Below, piece after piece: positions 61,225-64,000 of a DNA stretch of 64,000 nucleotides. The stretch is from an uncultured Algibacter sp. (GTDB taxonomy: Bacteria; Bacteroidota; Bacteroidia; Flavobacteriales; Flavobacteriaceae), in NCBI RefSeq assembly GCF_947495925.1, contig NZ_CANMAU010000004.1, positions 248,001 through 312,000 of the forward strand, in the 5' to 3' direction. The notes beneath the pieces were generated by a model. That model did not search any database, was not told the origin of the DNA, and saw only the letters and a list, made by a program, of their open reading frames with translations. Numbering within the stretch: the stretch's first letter is position 1; every line of letters begins with the position of its first letter. The position numbers and the translations under genes were made by a program.

Positions 61225-61765
61225 GCTTTTTCATAACGAATGAGAAATTTATATTGATATCTTCAGCAATCTTATTTTTTACAATCTTCGGAATTTTTAT
61301 ATCAAAATCTGATGCAAGTACCTTAATATAGCCACTCATAGTAATGCTATCATCTGTTCTTTCAATACTTACAGTAGTACTTTCCATTTGTTTAGAACTC
61401 CCGTGGAAATTTAGGATGCCACTAAGGCTATAATCTTTCTTACTAGCTATATTTATTAAATCAAGGTTTTTTAATTGCCCTTTAAAGGTAGCCTTTGGAT
61501 AAAGATCGGATTCCGCATAGTTCTCATTAAAATGCTCTTCCATAAGAGCGTTTTTAAATCGAAAACCTTTCACGAAAACCAATGCGGCAAACTCTCCGTT
61601 TTCAGTATTAATTATTGCAGTTACAGAATTATTTATGGCTTTAACTTCTTCGAATGTAGCGACTGATCCTTCAAAAGATACATTTCCCGTTTTTGTTAGA
61701 TATTTTTCTTGTGAAAAAGTATAAATACTGACTAAAAAGGCGATAATATAAAGTACTTTATTCAT
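61220..61765 (-). CDS. YceI-family periplasmic protein
   Basis: 181 residues with a signal peptide (MNKVLYIIAFLVSIYTFS). The lipocalin-like YceI pattern is seen in YLTKTGNVSFEGSVATFEEVKAINNSVTAIIN, FKNALMEEHFNENYAESDLYPKATFKG and the ending VLASDFDIKIPKIVKNKIAEDININFSFVMKK. Family members bind isoprenoid-type lipids. First recognised gene in the direction of reading after a cytochrome c and a DUF5777 gene, with 23 bases to the cytochrome gene, so an operon is likely. Confidence 0.9.
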   Translation of the reverse strand: MNKVLYIIAFLVSIYTFSQEKYLTKTGNVSFEGSVATFEEVKAINNSVTAIINTENGEFAALVFVKGFRFKNALMEEHFNENYAESDLYPKATFKGQLKNLDLINIASKKDYSLSGILNFHGSSKQMESTTVSIERTDDSITMSGYIKVLASDFDIKIPKIVKNKIAEDININFSFVMKKQ

Positions 61766-61788
61766 TGTTAAAGGTTCATTTTAATGGT

Positions 61789-62145
61789 TTAATTCTCTAA
61801 TAATCCATCATCTTTCCACTGCTTTACCATAGCTCTAACATCTGTACTCAAAAGACCAGCTGGAGGCATAGGATTCGCGCTATTATTCATTCTAGAAATG
61901 ATAACGTCGACTCTGTTTTTTACCTGCGTAAAAGTTGTTAATGAAAAAGGAGCGCCTTGAGATGTGGGAGCCCCATGGCATTGCGTACAGTTTGCAGACA
62001 TGATACTTTTAATATTATCATCATAGGTGATTTCTGATGTAGGATCTGGTTTAGGGTCAGGAATTACGTCATCAGGACTATCACTTGAACAAGTATAAAT
62101 CATTAAGGGCAGACCTAAAAGGTAAATTAAATGTTTCGTTTTCAT
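61789..62145 (-). CDS. Small c-type cytochrome lipoprotein
   Basis: 118 residues with a lipoprotein signal (LMIYTCSSDSPDD, Cys19) and a Pro/Asp-rich linker. The haem site is SANCTQCHGAP (C53, C56, H57), and a likely distal Met lies in NPMPPAGLL. It would carry one haem c, anchored in the envelope. The gene lies between YceI and a DUF5777 beta-barrel gene, a combination repeated in Bacteroidota; the electron partner is unknown. Confidence 0.9.
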   Translation of the reverse strand: MKTKHLIYLLGLPLMIYTCSSDSPDDVIPDPKPDPTSEITYDDNIKSIMSANCTQCHGAPTSQGAPFSLTTFTQVKNRVDVIISRMNNSANPMPPAGLLSTDVRAMVKQWKDDGLLEN

Positions 62146-62171
62146 ATTACTATATTTTTAGTTAACAGGGC

Positions 62172-63020
62172 TTAAAATCTTCTACTTAGGTTAAATCCAA
62201 AATAAATATCGCCATTGCTCCAATCTCCAGAGGTTTGTCCTAAAAAGGTGTTGGTATTCATGCCCTGGGCATTGGTAAAATGCATTTGAAATACATGACC
62301 TCCAGTTTCCAAATCAACACCAATAGACAATGGGTTTTTAAATGGTGAACTGCTTGCTCTATTGAGATGTAGACCGTAATCTGCGTTTAATGACCAACGT
62401 TTACTTAGTTTATATCGTCCGCCAAAACCTATTGCAAATTGAGTGTTATCCTGTTCGTCAACGACTACAAAATTGTCATGAAAAATGGTAGGAGCTAATT
62501 CTAAAGATAGTTTTGAATTTACTTTTCTCGAGGCTAAAACTTGAAAAGTATAACCTAGACGGTGTTTAAACTCAATTAAAGGATAACTAATTTCATCAAG
62601 CCCTGTATTTACTAAAATTGAATTTATGCCTACAACAGTTAAAGGGAAATTATTATGACCTTGATTAATTAAACGGTATTTTGTGGTAGCTTCATAAATT
62701 TTTTGAAACGAGCTTCTAGATATACTTATATTAAGTCCATCATTAATCCCATAAATAAAGTTTAATCGGGTTACCGCATCATCCAAACCAAAAAAGGTGT
62801 CAATACCATTTTTTAAGCTACCAAATCTATGTGCAACTACAAACGTGAACTCACTTTTTGCTACAAGTTTTGTAGATTCAAAGTTAACAATTTTTAAGCC
62901 TTTAAATGCTGCTGTTGCATATTGCTGTCTAGTAGAATCAGAATCTATTTCTTCTAATAAATCATCTTGTGAAAGGGCAAAAAAAGGAAAGCAAATAAAA
63001 ACTAGCAATAAATTTTTCAT
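62172..63020 (-). CDS. DUF5777 outer-membrane beta-barrel protein
   Basis: 282 residues from ATG 63020 (a TTG two codons upstream is rejected). Signal peptide MKNLLLVFICFPFFALSQ. Family features: TFVVAHRFGSLKNGIDTFFGLDDAVTRLNFIYGINDGLNISISRS and the ending GDIYFGFNLSRRF, with alternating hydrophobic strands between. Probably an outer-membrane barrel; the role is unknown. It is located directly upstream of the cytochrome gene. Confidence 0.85.
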   Translation of the reverse strand: MKNLLLVFICFPFFALSQDDLLEEIDSDSTRQQYATAAFKGLKIVNFESTKLVAKSEFTFVVAHRFGSLKNGIDTFFGLDDAVTRLNFIYGINDGLNISISRSSFQKIYEATTKYRLINQGHNNFPLTVVGINSILVNTGLDEISYPLIEFKHRLGYTFQVLASRKVNSKLSLELAPTIFHDNFVVVDEQDNTQFAIGFGGRYKLSKRWSLNADYGLHLNRASSSPFKNPLSIGVDLETGGHVFQMHFTNAQGMNTNTFLGQTSGDWSNGDIYFGFNLSRRF

Positions 63021-63050
63021 ATGCAAGATGTTTAAAGGGCTGAATGATTT

Positions 63051-63773
63051 TTATTGTTTTATAAAACGTTTAGTTTGATTATTTATTTTGACTAAGTATA
63101 TCCCCTGACTGAAGTTAGAAACATCAATCTGAAGGGTATTGCTAGAAGAAAATATTTTGCTTAAAATAACTTCACCTAAAGTGTTATATATATTGAGTGT
63201 TCCTTTATCGATGTTTTTTGGGAATTTTAAAGTTAATAGTGAGGAGGTAGGGTTAGGCGACATCGAAAAATTGTTTATTTTGAAGTCTTCGGAGCTTAAA
63301 AAAGTTTCCCAATTAGAAATACCATTTTCTGATCCAGTTCCAGTATACTCAAAAGGAGGATCTACAGATATAAAAGTATCCGCATTCCAGATACCTGCTG
63401 CAACTGCAACAGGTTCGCGCTGGTGTCCCGAAGAACCCCATTGTAAATAATCTACCATATCATTAATAAAATTAGAGGTGTTTGTGGTGTATAATCCAAA
63501 TTCAGCGTCTGAAGGGTCAAAATTTATGGAGCTGGTTATACTTACTTCTTCATCCGGAGCTAAGTTTGTTGACCCTGAATTAATGCTCATACCATTAATT
63601 GCAGCATAAGCGGGAAAGTTACAGAACCAATAAGTTGAGACATCTATTGTGGTTCCTCCATAATTGTGCAGTACTACAGTGTTGTCTGAAGGATCTACCA
63701 GTTTAACTCTAATTTGGGCATTTAAACTTAATATCCCTAAGAATATTAAAGTGGGTAAAATTTTTTTCATCAT
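63051..63773 (-). CDS. T9SS-secreted protein with lamin-tail-like domain
   Basis: 240 residues with a signal peptide (MMKKILPTLIFLGILSLNAQ). Residues ~20-110 look like a lamin-tail (LTD-like) beta-sandwich (VKLVDPSDNTVVLHNYGGTTIDVSTYWFC). The C-terminal ~75 residues are a type A T9SS sorting domain: FSMSPNPTSSLLTLKFP, GTLNIYNTLGEVILSKIF, FSQGIYLVKINNQTKRFIKQ. It is therefore exported and probably surface-bound. A run of 18 A directly precedes the ATG on the coding strand, which could affect expression by slippage. Confidence 0.88.
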   Translation of the reverse strand: MMKKILPTLIFLGILSLNAQIRVKLVDPSDNTVVLHNYGGTTIDVSTYWFCNFPAYAAINGMSINSGSTNLAPDEEVSITSSINFDPSDAEFGLYTTNTSNFINDMVDYLQWGSSGHQREPVAVAAGIWNADTFISVDPPFEYTGTGSENGISNWETFLSSEDFKINNFSMSPNPTSSLLTLKFPKNIDKGTLNIYNTLGEVILSKIFSSSNTLQIDVSNFSQGIYLVKINNQTKRFIKQ

Positions 63774-63791
63774 TTTTTTTTTTTTTTTTTT
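63773..63791. repeat. 19-base T homopolymer at the T9SS gene start
   Basis: T at every position from 63773 to 63791. On the coding (minus) strand it is a poly-A tract merging with the ATG. Length errors in sequencing and true slippage are both likely at such a tract. Confidence 0.95.
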
Positions 63792-63794
63792 GAA

Positions 63795-64000
63795 TTATTT
63801 AATTATACATTGGTCTAGCTTGATCTGTTCTAACAAATCATCATAGCCTATTAAGCGTCCTTTTACTTTTGTTTTTGAATTTATTCTTAAATTGTTATTA
63901 ATTGGAGCGGTAAAAACACAAAAAACATGATCATCTAAAGTCAAATTATTTTTACTTAATTCTGAAACAATTCCTGAAACTTCAATCGTTTTATTTAGGT
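63795..64000 (-). CDS. OB-fold (tRNA_anti-like) protein, N-terminus beyond the window
   Basis: The minus-strand frame is open from the window edge to TAA at 63795-63797 and gives 67 residues: LNKTIEVSGIVSELSKNNL, then DHVFCVFTAPINNNLRI and KVKGRLIGYDDLLEQIKLDQ before the end CIIK. The G-x-V strand start, the VKGRLIGYDD loop and the LDQC end are those of the Bacteroidota tRNA_anti-like OB-fold proteins. Too short for the ORF to be complete here. It lies upstream of the T9SS, DUF5777, cytochrome and YceI genes on the same strand and may begin that operon. Confidence 0.7.
   Translation of the reverse strand, partial: LNKTIEVSGIVSELSKNNLTLDDHVFCVFTAPINNNLRINSKTKVKGRLIGYDDLLEQIKLDQCIIK

Noticed and set aside
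1-64000. tRNA, rRNA or riboswitch genes
   Set aside because: I looked through the intergenic regions and found no cloverleaf-like or conserved riboswitch sequence; a covariance-model scan was not possible here.

Overview
The window is a chromosomal segment of a low-GC member of the Bacteroidota, most likely a marine Flavobacteriaceae. Several things point there: the zinc-free type B L31, a 951-residue CarB without the C-terminal allosteric domain, many lipoproteins and T9SS/DUF5777/DUF4199/DUF1254 proteins, and promoters of the Bacteroidota type (TTTG, 19 nt, TAnnTTTG; perfect upstream of rpmH). No rRNA, tRNA, CRISPR array, transposase or integrase gene was seen.

Layout. 1-9.1 kb: a partial sortilin/BNR-repeat protein, an AAA+/VWA gene pair, a YdeI-like protein and two secreted metallopeptidases (M1, M28). 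9.1-16.9 kb: fatty-acid beta-oxidation (marR-fadN-fadA-fadE) with a 24-bp palindromic operator in front of marR, followed by a long-chain acyl-CoA ligase. 17.3-21.7 kb: pyruvate formate-lyase, its activase and an OFA-family transporter, a fermentative formate module with FNR-like and LacI-type sites upstream. 21.9-34.5 kb: purL and a fructosamine kinase, which appear to have been direct neighbours originally. The space between them is now expanded by two degenerate chimeric copies of the kinase-3'/purL-5' junction and carries three different cargos: a FISUMP lipoprotein with a VOC protein; a MarR/DUF1254/DUF1254/sulfatase operon; and a single lipoprotein gene in what looks like an integron-type mobile gene cassette.

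34.5-36.4 kb: a RibD-like reductase and an RsmB-like rRNA methyltransferase. 36.5-43.9 kb: two paralogous sigma(ECF)/anti-sigma/Spy-like modules facing each other. The first drives a cluster through four identical promoters (CAAGTTT-N12-GCATCTAAA): sigma factor; anti-sigma plus Spy-like protein; EF-hand plus CotH kinase; small membrane protein plus YHYH, YwqK-like and SCO proteins. The second uses a different sequence with the same geometry (AAACYTT-N12-TAGTCWAAA). I regard this envelope regulon as the best candidate for an undescribed system.

44.1-57.7 kb: envelope and housekeeping genes (MsbA-like ABC transporter, phosphosugar mutase, GT2 glycosyltransferase, DUF4199, L31, GlmU-like protein, YhhN protein, orphan peptide-binding lipoprotein, MtaB, reduced GNAT, hydrolase, lytic transglycosylase, TPR protein). 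57.9-64 kb: rpmH, carB, then a minus-strand run of YceI, a cytochrome c lipoprotein, a DUF5777 barrel, a T9SS-cargo protein behind a 19-T tract, and a partial OB-fold protein.
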